Positions 1 through 9,892 of a DNA stretch of 64,000 bases are shown piece after piece. The translations under genes were made by a program, and so were the position numbers. The notes beneath the pieces were generated by a model. That model had not been told where the DNA came from, ran no database searches, and saw nothing but the letters and a program-made list of their open reading frames with translations. The first letter of the stretch is position 1; each line of letters starts with the position of its first letter. Source of the stretch: Conus ventricosus (Eukaryota > Mollusca > Gastropoda > Neogastropoda > Conidae); assembly GCA_018398815.1 (NCBI GenBank), contig JAFLJL010014906.1:1-64000 (forward strand), read 5' to 3'.

Positions 1-352
1 CTGTACACAGGGGTGGTGCGGAACGCTCCAAGACAGAGACGAAGCCCTTGATGGTGGATAGGGTCCAAGAGTTTGAGGTAAGACGATCTTGCGGAGCCGT
101 ACAAAGCACAACCGTAGTCCAGTTTGGAACGGACCAAGGCTCTGTAGAGGTGCAGCAAAGTTTTCTTATCAGCGCCCCAGTCGGTGTGCGCTACGACCCG
201 CAGAATATTCAGTGCTTTCTGGCAAGCAGTTTTGAGGTTTTTGATGTGGCTAAGAAAGTTAAGCTTCTGGTCAAAAATAACCCTAGAAATTTGGCCTCTT
301 TGACAGCTGGAATGGGAGATTTCCCGACTTGAAGTTCAGGATCTGGAAAAAT
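1..352 (-). pseudogene. Jockey ORF2, region downstream of the RT catalytic domain (fragment)
   Basis: On the minus strand the translation contains PDPEL, then a KFLGL motif and downstream Leu/Lys-rich text typical of the thumb region that follows the catalytic domain in Jockey/CR1 reverse transcriptases. It continues the protein that stops at 1548, from which it is separated by the insertion at 364-1535. At least one reading-frame change is needed within the fragment. The ORF leaves the window at position 1, so the LINE 3' end is not seen. Confidence 0.7.
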
Positions 353-369
353 CTGACGGAAATTATGGA

Positions 370-1248
370 AAAAAAAGACTCCAAAAAGCAGTCCAGCAGA
401 GCCAGCAAGGGCAATGGACAACGTGGGAGAATGCACTCCAAAGAAGTCTAACTTGGAATGACATTTGGCACATGGCCCCTCTCAGGATCAGCTTCATTCT
501 CAGATCTGCATATGACCTTCTGCCCTCAAATGCAAACCTGGTGAAGTGGGGGAAAACAGACGATCCTGCATGCCCCCTCTGCCATGAAAAACAAACAGTG
601 GAGCATGTTCTAAGCTCATGTAAAGTAGCCCTGGCTCAAGGAAGGTACACATGGAGGCACAACCAAGTGCTCAAAGAAATTGTACAAGTAGTCTGGGCTA
701 GTACCAACACCACAAAAGGGAGAATCAGGACTCCAAAAGCACCCGCAACATTCTTCACGGCAGGAGGCAGCAAATCATGGCCAAGAACAACAGTGCCACT
801 CGAAACATGCAGGCAGAGTCTGCTGGATGGGGCAGATGACTGGGAGTGCACTGAAGACCTCCCAGAATGGAAGAGTCACCCAGAGATCATCAGCAAGAGT
901 GGCATGAGACCAGACATAGTAGTCCACTCTAAGTCAACCAAGCAGCTGATCATGATCGAGCTCACGGTGCCATATGAGAACAGAATGGAGGCAGCTCAAA
1001 TCTACAAGACTGAAAAGTATGCTGATCTGGCAAACAGCCTGAGGAGAGAAGGCTATCAGGTCAAAGTCCTCACTGCAGAAATTGGAGCTAGGGGATTTGT
1101 AGGAACGTCTGCATACAGCCTCATGAAACAGCTCTCAGTTGCAGGGAAGGAAAAAACCAGAGCCCTGAAAGCAATGGCAGAAGCAGCAGAGAGGTGTTCA
1201 AGCTGGATCTGGTCAAGGAGGAACAAAAGTGAACTTCATAAGGCTTAA
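370..1248 (+). pseudogene. LINE ORF C-terminus: zinc knuckle plus restriction-like endonuclease
   Basis: The open frame extends upstream of the first ATG (472) to about 370, so this is the tail of a longer polyprotein. Motifs in order are a CCHC knuckle (CPLC then H..SC, around 570-620), then YTWRHN (RHN motif), then RPDIVV (PD) and MIELTVP (E). This CCHC-RHN-PD-E order is the signature of the restriction-like endonuclease that nicks target DNA in R2/NeSL/R4-type LINEs. The frame ends in a basic WIWSRRN tail with a stop at 1246-1248. The RT and N-terminal domains are absent. It is uninterrupted over about 290 codons, suggesting a fairly recent insertion. The exact clade is uncertain. Confidence 0.8.
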
Positions 1249-1267
1249 TTTTCCTACAAATATCAGG

Positions 1268-1360
1268 TGTCCCTGTGGCTCAGTGGTTAAAGCGCGAGTC
1301 ATTAAGTAGAAAATGAGCATGTCCAGAGGGTCATGGGTTCGAATCCCAGCCATGGCTCGT
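1268..1360 (+). repeat. tRNA-like (SINE-type) sequence in the LINE 3' tail
   Basis: Contains a good pol III A box (tggctcagtgg, 1276-1286) and B box (ggttcgaatcc, 1336-1346) spaced about 60 nt apart, with a tRNA-like T arm (gggttcgaatccc). It is followed by an A-rich run (1374-1387) and about 140 nt of unknown body. The body carries a 10-bp inverted repeat (ggcagcagag at 1391-1400, ctctgctgcc at 1502-1511). Because it lies inside the target duplication of the LINE fragment, it may be part of that LINE's tail or a SINE fused to it. It is not an intact tRNA gene: the anticodon arm is expanded. Confidence 0.6.
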
Positions 1361-1547
1361 CCCAAGATGGGGAAAAAAAAAAAAAAAGGGGGCAGCAGAG
1401 GGACATCCGGAGTCATGAACCGGGTGTGGCCCAACCCCCCTAGAGTGTTAGGAGATAAGGGCCGAAACACTTGCTTGAAGGGGGCTTCTCTTCTGAGGAC
1501 TCTCTGCTGCCACGCTCTCCACGAGTTTCTTTCTACTGGACGTAAAT

Positions 1548-3080
1548 ACACTGGGTTTTTGTAGCAGAAAAGGTGAAACCGTTTTCATCCGCCCACTGAT
1601 GGATTTTATCCACGCAAAGCTGGAGCCTGCATTGGACACTCGGGTACAGGCTTCCAGTTGCGTAGACAGCAAAATCATCCACAAACAATGAGCAGTCTGA
1701 ACCCTGCTGAACTGATTTCACAATGTTGTTGATCTTAATACTAAAGAGGGCAGGAGACAGTATGCTCCCCTGTGGAACACCCAACTCCTGCTCGTGGACA
1801 TCAGAGAGAGTGGTGCCAACCCGGACCTGAAACTGTCGTTCTGCCAAAAAATTTTGAATGAAAAGCGGAAGATGACCTCGAAAACCCAGATCATGGAGAT
1901 CATGAAGTATCCCCGACTTCCAGGTGGTATCGTAGGCCTTCTCCAAGTCAAAGAAAATTGCCACTGCATGCTGTTTGTTCAGAAAGGCGTTCCGAAGTGT
2001 AGATTCCAGACGAATCAAATGGTCAACTGTAGACCAATGTTTGCGGAAACCACACTGTTCTTTCGCCAAAAGGCCATCGGTTTCGAGTTTCCACATGAGC
2101 CTAGCATTGACCATTTTCTCCATCAATTTACAGATACAGCTGGTCAAAGCTATGGGACGGTAGTTTGATGGGTTAGAAAGATCTTTTCCAGGTTTGGGAA
2201 TTGGAATAATGAGGGCTTTCCGCCAAGAAGGTGGAAAGAAACCAGTAGTCCACACATGGTTGTATACCTGTAGCAGGATGTTCAGACCTAATTGCGGAAA
2301 TGTTTCAAGAGTTGATAATGGATTTCATCTAGACCTGGAGAGGAATCGCTGCAAGAAAGTAAGGCAGATTTCAGTTCGTTTAACGTGAAAGGAAGATTGT
2401 AGTCTTCCATGTTGTCTGACGAAAAGTTGCAGGGTGATTTTTCTTTAAGGGCTTTGTTTTTGACAAGAGTGGCTGATTTGTTAGAAGAGGAGGAATTCTT
2501 TTCAATGGTTGAAGCAAGCAGATTAGCAACTGCTTTCTTCTCCGTTATTAAAGAGTCCGAAAACTTGAGATGGTTCACAGTGGGACAGGTGTTCTTCCCT
2601 TTGATTTTCTTAATGATGTTCCACACTTTTTTTTGGAAGTTTTCGATGTCAGCCTGGAGCAGAAGCTTCTCCAGGACCGACGTTTACTGATTTTAAAAGT
2701 GTGTCTTGATTTAGCACGGAGTTTCTGATGGGCTCGAGCGTTGGGACCCGAAGGTCGTTGGTATACCCGACGCTGAGCCCGTTTCCGAACTTTGGAAATT
2801 TGTTGGCAGTCTGAATCGAACCAGGGTGTTTTTGGCATTTGAAGATTATCGGAAGACACTGGAATACAGGCTTTAGCACATTTGATAACAGTGTTAGTCA
2901 GAGATTCAACTGGGTCCGGACTCTGAAGAAAATCAGTGTCCTGGAATTCCTTAGAAATAGTGGCTGTAAATAGATCCCAGTTTGCTTTCTTATAATTTAG
3001 ATGTTGAGAGACAGAGATGTGTTCAGTTATTACGGGTTGTAAAAGGACAGGGAAATGGTCACTTCCGTGCAGATCGTCAT
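1548..3080 (-). pseudogene. Jockey ORF2: linker and reverse transcriptase
   Basis: Continuation of the ORF2 whose endonuclease ends at 20903. At 3050-3080 the frame reads DLHGSDHFPV, the C-terminal motif of the endonuclease domain, so the MULE insertion cuts just before it. A linker follows (2859-2288, two frames) containing SSPGLDEI. The RT core (2255-1548) has the fingers motif NYRPIALTS, the FDLEKAYDT motif A, LGVPQGSILSP, and a catalytic box FVDDFAVY in place of the usual YADD. Frame changes occur near 2270 and 2600. The RT then breaks at the insertion at 1535. It is inactive as it stands. Confidence 0.85.
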
Positions 3081-3088
3081 GGACAGAC
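3081..3088. repeat. 8-bp target-site duplication of the MULE, left copy
   Basis: ggacagac here is repeated at 20895-20902 directly outside the opposite inverted repeat. Removing 3089-20894 plus one copy rejoins the Jockey endonuclease reading frame (WSV on one side, HDDLHGSDH on the other), which supports both boundaries. Confidence 0.85.
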
Positions 3089-3090
3089 GA

Positions 3091-3215
3091 ATACCAGTGA
3101 ACTCGTCACACGGTGAAGTCGTCACAAGCGTCCAGTGATCTCGTCAAAGTGATCTCGTCACATACTCAAACCCGGCATACAGTGAAAAACGTGTGTGGCG
3201 AGTTCACCGTGGATT
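3091..3215. repeat. MULE left terminal inverted repeat
   Basis: The outer 36 bp (3091-3126) are a perfect reverse complement of 20857-20892. The inner part (about 3190-3215, tgtggcgagttcaccgt) matches 20838-20855 in inverted form, so the repeat extends to roughly 120 bp with variation. It consists of reiterated GTGAnnTCGTCA motifs, possible transposase binding sites (inference). Confidence 0.8.
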
Positions 3216-3385
3216 AGCAGACAAACCCTGCTCTTGATATCTGATATATTTGTCTAGATCAATAAATTTCTCGAAGTATTGCAACAGTCTGGATTTCTTT
3301 ATTATTTGTCTTCAAAATATTCAATAAAAAATTTTAAAAAATTAAAAATTGCAACAAAACAAAGAATTAGGAGTTGTTGTGAAAT
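3216..3385. other. MULE 3' non-coding segment
   Basis: AT-rich, with AATAAA-like motifs relative to the transposase gene (complement of tttattatttg around 3298-3310). It is the presumed 3' UTR/terminator region between the transposase stop and the inverted repeat; no gene is seen. Confidence 0.4.
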
Positions 3386-5149
3386 CTAAAATGGTACAAG
3401 ATGGCTGGCGGCTCTCAGAACCTGGCGGGTTGTCCTCTCACTGGTCACCAGGCGATCCCAGATCCTGAAGAGCTTGGCATTGGTGGACCTGGCATCGGCT
3501 CTTTGGCGCCTGATGATGGTCGACTCCTTGAGAAGCTGGCATGCTCTGGTCACAAGTCTGGATTCGTCTGACAGTAGCTGCAGCATCAGATACAGGTTAA
3601 GATTTCCTGCACTGGAAGCCTTGGTGTTCAGTCGGCGATGCCATCCCTCCACGTCGTTGTTGGTCCTTATGCTTCTGTAGAAACAAGACCAGCTGGAAGG
3701 TGGCCAAACTGCTGAATCGATCCATGTCTGGCGTATGTAGGTGCAGAGGCAGCGCTGCCCTTCTGTTGTAGCTTCCCCTTCCAACTCTGCCAGAATGCCG
3801 TCGATCTTCTCCCAAGGAAGGTAGGGCAGTGTCAGGAGCTGTCGACAGTAACCGTGGAATGCTGGGTCGTTTTGGTAGGCCTGTTGCATCCCCAGCCCCT
3901 GCATATGACGCCAAACTGCTTGTCCCCAATGGAAGGAGCATCCACGAACATCAACCTCTGTAAACACTTCACGGAAGGCAGCCCATGCAGCAACTTCAAA
4001 ATCCATGGTGACACATTCCAAGTTCATGGAAAGATCTCTGCGTCGAAGTTCCTGTTTCAAGGCCCGCAGCACAGCCAGATAATCCCGCCGACGTTTCCCA
4101 GACATAACAGCAAAGGCCAGTGGTAGCTGCTTTGCCTGGTCCTCTACACGGACAAAAGCGTGAATACTCCATAACTGTATGAAGGGTGCCCTGACCACCT
4201 TATATGTTCCGTCTGCATACCACCGTTTGGCCAGACTGAGTAGATTCAGCTGTTGCTCAGAGAAGAACAACACATGACGCTTGTTGTCCACGGTGATATC
4301 CACTGGATCTTCGAACTGGTCAGGCCAATGGTTCATATCCAGTTCAAAGCCGAGATCCTGGGGATGGCGTGGGCGACTTCGCTGGTGGTGATAATTGGCA
4401 ATACGGCCGAGATAGTCGGTGCTGCGCTGGTTGGGAATGGGCCGTGACTCCTGTAGCAAATGCTCAGCAATGGTGTATGCTGACTGGTATGGTGCAGCTG
4501 CATCTGTCTTCTTGACGTTTCGGACCAGCTTCGCTTTCACCGCTGCTCCAGATTCTGCTGCATGTAGATGCTCCTGTGTGCCTCTGGTGAAGATGTCTTC
4601 TTCTTGATGGACCATCACCTGGCACTTACAGGCAGCCCGACGCCTGGTGCATCTCCAGTATGTTGCACCATCCTTGGATTGCCTGTGGATACCATAGGTG
4701 AAGCCCTCAGAATCAACCAGCAAGGGGTGGCCTCGTTGTGTGCCTCTGGGGATGATTTCAAACGTCAATGGCTCGTCCTCCATGATCAGCTCTGTTGTTA
4801 CAGGATCATCAGCAAGTGAAATCTCCTGCACGTCAGCGGGGACCTGGAAACTGGCACTGCTCATGCTGGCATTAACTAGTTCTTCCTCTACACTGACGTC
4901 CATAGAGGCGGTTTCTTCTGCAATCGTAGGGTTCCTCTCCAAAAACGCTTCTGCCAGGGCAGTGGCCTCACAGTCTTGGCATTTCCACTCCAACTCTGTC
5001 TCTCCTCTGACAGCTTGTCTGTAAATTCTTCTGTCAATGCCAGTGCCACAAATACGATGCTGCCATCTTCTACATGTCGCATCACACAACACGGCCTCTT
5101 GTCGTGGTCTGACTTCATGCTGGCAAACGATGCAGATAGCAACTTCCAT
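3386..5149 (-). CDS. MULE transposase with PHD-like and FLYWCH zinc fingers
   Basis: 587 codons in one unbroken frame. Residues about 6-60 form a Cys/His-rich PHD/RING-like finger (CIVC, then CRRWQHRIC, ending CQDC). Residues about 135-205 are a FLYWCH-type finger (two Cys, then HLHAAE). The MULE DDE core follows: first Asp in YADGTYK (about 315), second Asp in VTMDFEVA (about 380) with the downstream CSFHW, and Glu in NNDVEGWHRR (about 525). The enzyme would cut and paste elements with these inverted repeats. All three catalytic acids are visible and no stop or frameshift is present, so this is one of the few intact large ORFs here. Its promoter has been displaced by the Maverick. Function is inferred from motifs. 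Confidence 0.85.
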   Translation of the reverse strand: MEVAICIVCQHEVRPRQEAVLCDATCRRWQHRICGTGIDRRIYRQAVRGETELEWKCQDCEATALAEAFLERNPTIAEETASMDVSVEEELVNASMSSASFQVPADVQEISLADDPVTTELIMEDEPLTFEIIPRGTQRGHPLLVDSEGFTYGIHRQSKDGATYWRCTRRRAACKCQVMVHQEEDIFTRGTQEHLHAAESGAAVKAKLVRNVKKTDAAAPYQSAYTIAEHLLQESRPIPNQRSTDYLGRIANYHHQRSRPRHPQDLGFELDMNHWPDQFEDPVDITVDNKRHVLFFSEQQLNLLSLAKRWYADGTYKVVRAPFIQLWSIHAFVRVEDQAKQLPLAFAVMSGKRRRDYLAVLRALKQELRRRDLSMNLECVTMDFEVAAWAAFREVFTEVDVRGCSFHWGQAVWRHMQGLGMQQAYQNDPAFHGYCRQLLTLPYLPWEKIDGILAELEGEATTEGQRCLCTYIRQTWIDSAVWPPSSWSCFYRSIRTNNDVEGWHRRLNTKASSAGNLNLYLMLQLLSDESRLVTRACQLLKESTIIRRQRADARSTNAKLFRIWDRLVTSERTTRQVLRAASHLVPF

Positions 5150-5174
5150 GACTCTTCTGACAGTTTTGCAAAAC

Positions 5175-5179
5175 AGGCA
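5175..5179. repeat. 5-bp target-site duplication of the Maverick, left copy
   Basis: aggca directly before the terminus starting agagaacag; the same five bases follow the opposite terminus at 20747-20751. Confidence 0.75.
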
Positions 5180-5223
5180 AGAGAACAGTAATATGCCCTA
5201 GAATCAGCATATTACTGTTCTCT
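5180..5223. repeat. Maverick left terminus, hairpin-forming
   Basis: The terminal 17 bp (5180-5196) are followed after a 10-nt loop by their exact inverted copy (5207-5223). Only about 28 bp of this end match the right end, far less than the several-hundred-bp inverted repeats usual for Mavericks. The segment cctagaatca in the loop also occurs near the right end after an extra hairpin, suggesting a rearranged or deleted left terminus. Confidence 0.75.
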
Positions 5224-5266
5224 GACAAGTAAGACTTCAATAACCAAAAAATAACGATTATCTACA

Positions 5267-5874
5267 AACAAACATACTGTGCAGGGTTATCCGTTTTTAA
5301 TACTAATTTACTAAACTTTTCAGATTTCAGTTTTTGTTTAATCCTATGTTTTTCCTGGTCATTTTCAATAACATCATTTTCGCGCAAACATTCTTCAAAT
5401 GAGTCTCTGTCTTTCATGTGAAATAAAACTACAGTCTTTAACTGTTCTCTAAAGTCTTTTTAAAACCGAGTTATATTTCTGGCATAAAATCCACACACTT
5501 ATCCCAGCATGTCTTCCGCTGAAAGCTAGTTTCGACAAAGTGTTTCTCTTTTTAACTATGTCTCTTTCTGCCGAACAGTCATCTATAATAAATAGTGTTT
5601 GCGTTCCTTCAAACAGTCTATAAAACTGTTCTAAACACTCACTCAGTTTATTGCTGGGATCAACTAAATATATGTCATCATCTGTCCATATAAACCTTCT
5701 ATCATGATATGCTTTGTTCCATTTAAGTGTTGGACAGAAAACCACAATATGATTAAAATTATAACGATAAACTGTTTGTAACAGGTCGAGGATAAATATT
5801 GTTTTTCCACAACCAGTTTGCCCACAAATCAATGAGCAATGAGGAGTTTTTGTCATAAAGTTTAACTGCTCCAT
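5267..5874 (-). pseudogene. FtsK/HerA (A32-like) genome-packaging ATPase
   Basis: Read on the minus strand from 5874. Walker A is CGQTGCGKT (residues about 17-25) and Walker B is TLFIIDD (about 93-99), with a conserved Ser/Gly-Arg-His segment (SGRHAGIS) and a sensor-like WILCQKYN after it. This is the pattern of the DNA-packaging ATPases of Polintons, virophages and nucleocytoplasmic viruses. It would pump DNA into the capsid. A single frame change near 5455 separates the first 141 codons from a C-terminal tail ending at 5267. It is the outermost gene on the left, its stop about 45 nt from the terminal hairpin. The start is 16 nt from the upstream gene's stop. Confidence 0.8.
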
Positions 5875-5890
5875 AGTTTTATAGCAGAAT

Positions 5891-6747
5891 TTAATCTAAT
5901 CCAGTTATTATTTTTATCATACTCTCTGTCAAAACTTGTTCAGTATAATAAAACCCTACGAGGCCTAAATGTGTAAGATTAATCCAATTCAGTTCTGTAA
6001 GATTGTTTCTATTTAAGTCAACATTGATTTTGTTGCTTGTTGTTATGATCTTAATATCCTCGCCATTGTGAAGAACGACGATGGTAACGTTAAGGCGTTT
6101 AACGTCTAAGTTTTGCCAGCTAATATTAATTCCTTTTATAAGGTCATCACTAACGCCCACAACCCCATCCCTCTCCACATCTTTAAAGACAGAAATTTCA
6201 AATATCATTGTGAACGTGTCTCCTAATTTTCTGCTTGGAAAGAACTGTAATTTTGTAGAAGCTTTTTTTACAACTGTTTCTTTTCTGTGGAGGATGTACT
6301 GCTTTTTCCCATACGGCGTTATTTCAATCTCTTTCCGACTATTGTCGTCTGGCATAAGACTTACATGTAAAGGGCCAGAGTTGAATGCTTTTCTGAAACT
6401 TTTTTGACGGCTAAAATATGTAAATGGGCTTATGAATTCAAATTTTATTTCCCATTCTAAATATGGTTCTAAGTGCCATTTGAGGTCAGGTTTTCGAACT
6501 ATTTTATATTCATACTGGCCAACATTATTTGCTTCTAGATTGCGCAGCTGTTCTAGTTTAGGAAACTTTTTGGTGTCGCCAACCTCTTTGCGTTTATAAT
6601 CCCATCTTTAGTGTACTCAAAACCATACAAAGCGCCTATCTCACCGTTCTGTTCAAAGTCCGCAACATCTGCAAGGTCTTTTTATTCTAAAGTTATACAC
6701 CTTACAGGCGCTAATGTAACTCCGGATTCTTCTGGCCCACGCGACAT
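5891..6747 (-). pseudogene. Maverick protein of unknown function (probable virion-module gene)
   Basis: Begins MSRGPEESG at 6747 and ends ITGLD at 5891, about 280 codons with at least two frame changes (near 6680 and 6600) before a clean 155-codon C-terminal part. It is beta-strand-like and rich in Ile/Val/Asn, with no catalytic motif that I recognise. It lies head-to-tail between the penton-like gene (gap about 13 nt) and the ATPase (gap about 16 nt), so it is probably co-transcribed with them as a morphogenesis unit. A structural role is an inference from position only. Confidence 0.55.
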
Positions 6748-6762
6748 TTTTAGTACAGTTTA

Positions 6763-7451
6763 TTATTTTATTTCCAAAACAATGTGTAGGTTATCGCATT
6801 TCACAACTTTCCCTGCTTTGTCTGCAATTTTTATATTAAATGATCCAACCCTCCCACAAACTAATCTTTTAAACTGTAAATTAGGGAATTGTATAATTTC
6901 ATAATCGCAATATGCAGCTTTCCCCGCCGGTAAAGCTCTTAAAACATTTGAGGGCCTTCCATCATATAAGTTTTCATCAGTGCTCAGCTCATCCAAATGA
7001 ACATAAAGTAATGAATGTAATGCAAGATCGAGCGGATTTTCCCCCTTAAAAGTAGTTTCGTTTGGCGCAACAACAAATCTTTTAGTGGCCTGAGTGTCAA
7101 CTTTAAAGCCTAACATTTTAGCTAGCTCTTTATCAAATAAGTAATCTGCTTTTTCAGGTTCGAATGTTAATATTGTTTTTAGATTGCATTGTTAAGTTTG
7201 AGAGTAATGCTGAATTTACTCATTGCTTCTTTTAGTGAGCAAAACCCGTAATAACCATCAGGTATTGTTAACTGGTTAGCTTTGAGCCCCACAACTTTTG
7301 TAATCTTATTATTCCCCTTGGTTTCGCTTATATTAAACCCTTCGACTTTGTAAAATATTTCATGGAGCGCGACCGTTTTGGCCCCGCAATTGTTATCAAT
7401 AGCATGTTCTAAAAACGAAGGACTGTCTTGAGTTGTTATTGTTACAAACAT
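6763..7451 (-). pseudogene. Candidate minor capsid (penton-like) protein of the Maverick
   Basis: About 230 codons in two frames, with a change near 7185. The N-terminal part begins MFVTITTQDS and the C-terminal part contains LLYVHLDELSTDE and ends VLEIK. I associate this text with a family that recurs in animal Mavericks next to the packaging ATPase. The single-jelly-roll penton identity is a tentative inference from size, beta-rich character and place in the structural block. Its start lies only 18 nt from the divergent start at 7470, implying a shared bidirectional promoter. Confidence 0.5.
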
Positions 7452-7469
7452 TTTTTAAAACAATTAAAA

Positions 7470-8676
7470 ATGAGTGCATTCAAATATACTGGCGCAAAAT
7501 ATTCTGTTGGGCCACACTACAATCTTAAAAATATAGCAACTGACACCCTCGACATTGCTGTGACCCAGACTGCCTCTTTCATAAAAAGGTGAGTACTCCA
7601 TTGAAGAGCTATCTTAACCCCCCTATTGAAAACGACCACATCAAGAAAGCGTGTTTAGTCATCCGATGCAGTTTTATCAGAACCAGTTAAACTTTGCTGT
7701 GTTTTGCGCATCAACTGGGTGTGGAGTGTCGTATGCTGATCATTTAAATCACCATGATCCTTTGGTGAGGTCAGTGTACAGATTTCATTTTTATTACACC
7801 TTCAGGCGTATTTTGACTGAACTGCAAGCGCCATTACCAAATGACAAACCATTTAATCCACTCAGCAACAGAATAGACATGAAGGCTTTGAAAGGATCTG
7901 TAACGAATTCAATATTAACATCAAGACAGGCTTTAGACAAAAGTTGGATCATAATCATGGCCTAGGCGACCTTTATTTTCGGGGCACGCACAGAAAGTAT
8001 AACTATGACTGGCATCCTCCTTTCAAAACTTTCTTTTCAGGCCCAACTGTTCAGCCCGGTCCCTATGCAAGAGCATAAAACAGCATGGACAACATTTATC
8101 TTAGACACTTCTAAGGGCCTAACTAGGGCGGGAATAGAACGAATAAACGACTCTATTCGTACTTACGTTTGGTGTTTGCTAGGGTCGCAAGCACAGGCAA
8201 GATCGAGCATAACTGATCCTTCTACTGGCTTTGACGCACAAAAACAATACTTAGCAAATTTAGAGGACGCCATTAATTCTACAGTTGATTTACCTTCAAG
8301 TATTCAAAGGTACCAACATGTTTTACAATACGCAAGATCGAAAGTAGACTTTGCTGTTGGCACTGGTTTATACATGCTGCCTTCTGACCTCAGACTCCAG
8401 ATAGGTACAATAATAAACTATAATAATGAAATTCTTATAGCAGGCAATGAACAGAAGGTTGGGAAAAACGACATAAATTCTGAGCCAGTAATATTACAAA
8501 CAATAAAAGAACACCCAAGATTAAGTCATCTAATCCCCGAAGTCCAACCCCCCAAAGTCATTGAAGACTCAGCAAAGCTCGCGGACTCTGTTCGCGATGA
8601 CCATGAATATGAAAAGACAGCGCTTGTTCTTGGATTAACTGGCATAGGATTACTTGGTCTTTATCTTACTAAATAG
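7470..8676 (+). pseudogene. Conserved Maverick protein with C-terminal membrane segment
   Basis: Starts ATGAGTGC at 7470 and ends with TALVLGLTGIGLLGLYLTK before the stop near 8676, a hydrophobic C-terminal anchor. Three coding blocks (7470-7590, 7651-7965, 8005-8676) lie in different frames, so at least two indels are required. The middle block has QNQLNFAVFCASTGCGVS, which I recognise as recurring in Maverick-derived proteins of cnidarians and molluscs. Total length is about 400 residues. Function is unknown; the membrane tail and position suggest a virion or assembly factor. Its 3' end overlaps the convergent gene by about 27 nt. Confidence 0.65.
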
Positions 8677-9854
8677 TAACCCAACTATTACGAGAACTAA
8701 TGTCCATAAGTGCTCGGCCATAAAGCCAACTACTTTGCTTGCAGTAGACAAAGCCAGCTGACAATACTCCCCAATATTCCTGGTAAAGCGTCCACGGCTT
8801 TACCAGCTAATTTTTTTAATAAACTTGCAAGATGATCAAGCTGTTTTTTTACCCATGATTTATCAGGCGGAGATGGAGGTGATGGCGGCGGAGGCACTGA
8901 ACTTTGCTCTCCACCACCGCCTGTAATAGCCATCACCAGTGTACTTATTGCAAATCCTAAGGCAGTTATAACGCTTGCTATGTGACTCCCTGCTCTCTAA
9001 ACAATGTTCTTATTCGTTCTGCTAGCGTTGCGTCTTCATATAAAATTTTTTCGATAGTTTCTCTTATTCTATTCACTTGAGTTCGTAATAGGTCTCGGTT
9101 AGTAGTCGTCACTTCTAGTCTTGCTGATCTCTCTTGTTCAAGATCTTTTAGTCTTTGGGTTATTCTTTCTTTAATATCAGGCCCTAAGTTGGCGTCATCA
9201 GCCTCAACGAGTTTTTCTTTTTCTCTTTTTATATGCCCATCTAGTTCACCTAGTTTTTGCTAAATTGTTTGTTAATTCGCCTCTGATGGTTCTTAAGTAC
9301 GATCAAGGGCTAATAATTCTCGCATAGGCAATGGGGAATCATTAATTGTTTTTAACGCTGTTTCTTCTGAAAAACTGGTTTCTGCTTCTATTGTATTTAT
9401 TAATTCGCCTGCTGATTGATTTAATTTCTTTAAGTTCCATGTTTTGCATTTGGTTATCTGTCGGGAGTTCTCTGTAGTGTGTTTTGAGTTTAGCAACTGC
9501 ATCCCTATCTAATTTTGGTCTAGCAATGCCAAGGCGATTTTGTACGCTCGCAGGGAGTCTATTTCTAATTGAACCACGGCTAAAAACTTTGATGGGTCTT
9601 TTTTAGTTGTAAGCTGAACAAGTTCTCCTCGGTCGTTTTTCACAAACAAATGGTCATCTTTTACTTCAAAATCATTAGGGTCTATAAATTCGGGGGGTTC
9701 TTGACCTAAACTTTGGTACAATGATTTGGCCTTACTTTCTGTTAATTCACGCCGCAATGAGAGCGTGAGCGATGCTGTGTCAAAGGATCATTTCACTCAT
9801 GTCGTCTCCAAGATCAAAAACATCATAATCTTCTTCGCCTTCAATTCCTGCCAT
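8650..9854 (-). pseudogene. Coiled-coil, Pro-rich, membrane-spanning Maverick protein
   Basis: Starts at 9854 (MAGIEGEE) and ends near 8650, about 390 residues with four or more frame changes (near 9785, 9510, 9290, 8990, 8745). Order of parts: acidic N-terminus; a 9757-9509 block (RRELTESKAK); a long Lys/Glu/Arg-rich coiled coil (9255-9000) ending TLAERIRTLFREQG; a hydrophobic helix; a Gly run and a Pro-rich linker (VPPPPSPPSPPDK); an amphipathic helix (LPGILGSIVSWL); and a final hydrophobic stretch. I recognise this architecture from other animal Mavericks. Function is unknown; the amphipathic and membrane parts would suit membrane interaction (inference). Confidence 0.65.
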
Positions 9855-9892
9855 GTTTTTAAATAATTAACTTTTTATTTTGCTTCATAAAA

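Larger units (their letters stand above)
364..1535 (+). mobile_element. 5'-truncated RLE-class LINE fragment inserted in the Jockey RT
   Basis: The insertion interrupts the Jockey RT gene. Its flanks are near-identical short direct repeats, ctgacggaaat at 353-363 and ctggacgtaaat at 1536-1547, read as an imperfect target-site duplication. It carries a C-terminal LINE coding fragment followed by a tRNA-like sequence and about 170 nt of further 3' sequence. Truncation at the 5' end is what target-primed reverse transcription commonly leaves. No long terminal poly(A) is present at the downstream junction; an internal A14 run lies at 1374-1387. Confidence 0.7.

Noticed and set aside
1268..1360. 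Functional tRNA gene
   Set aside because: A and B boxes are present, but the anticodon arm is expanded and the acceptor stem does not pair, so a SINE-type tRNA relic fits better.
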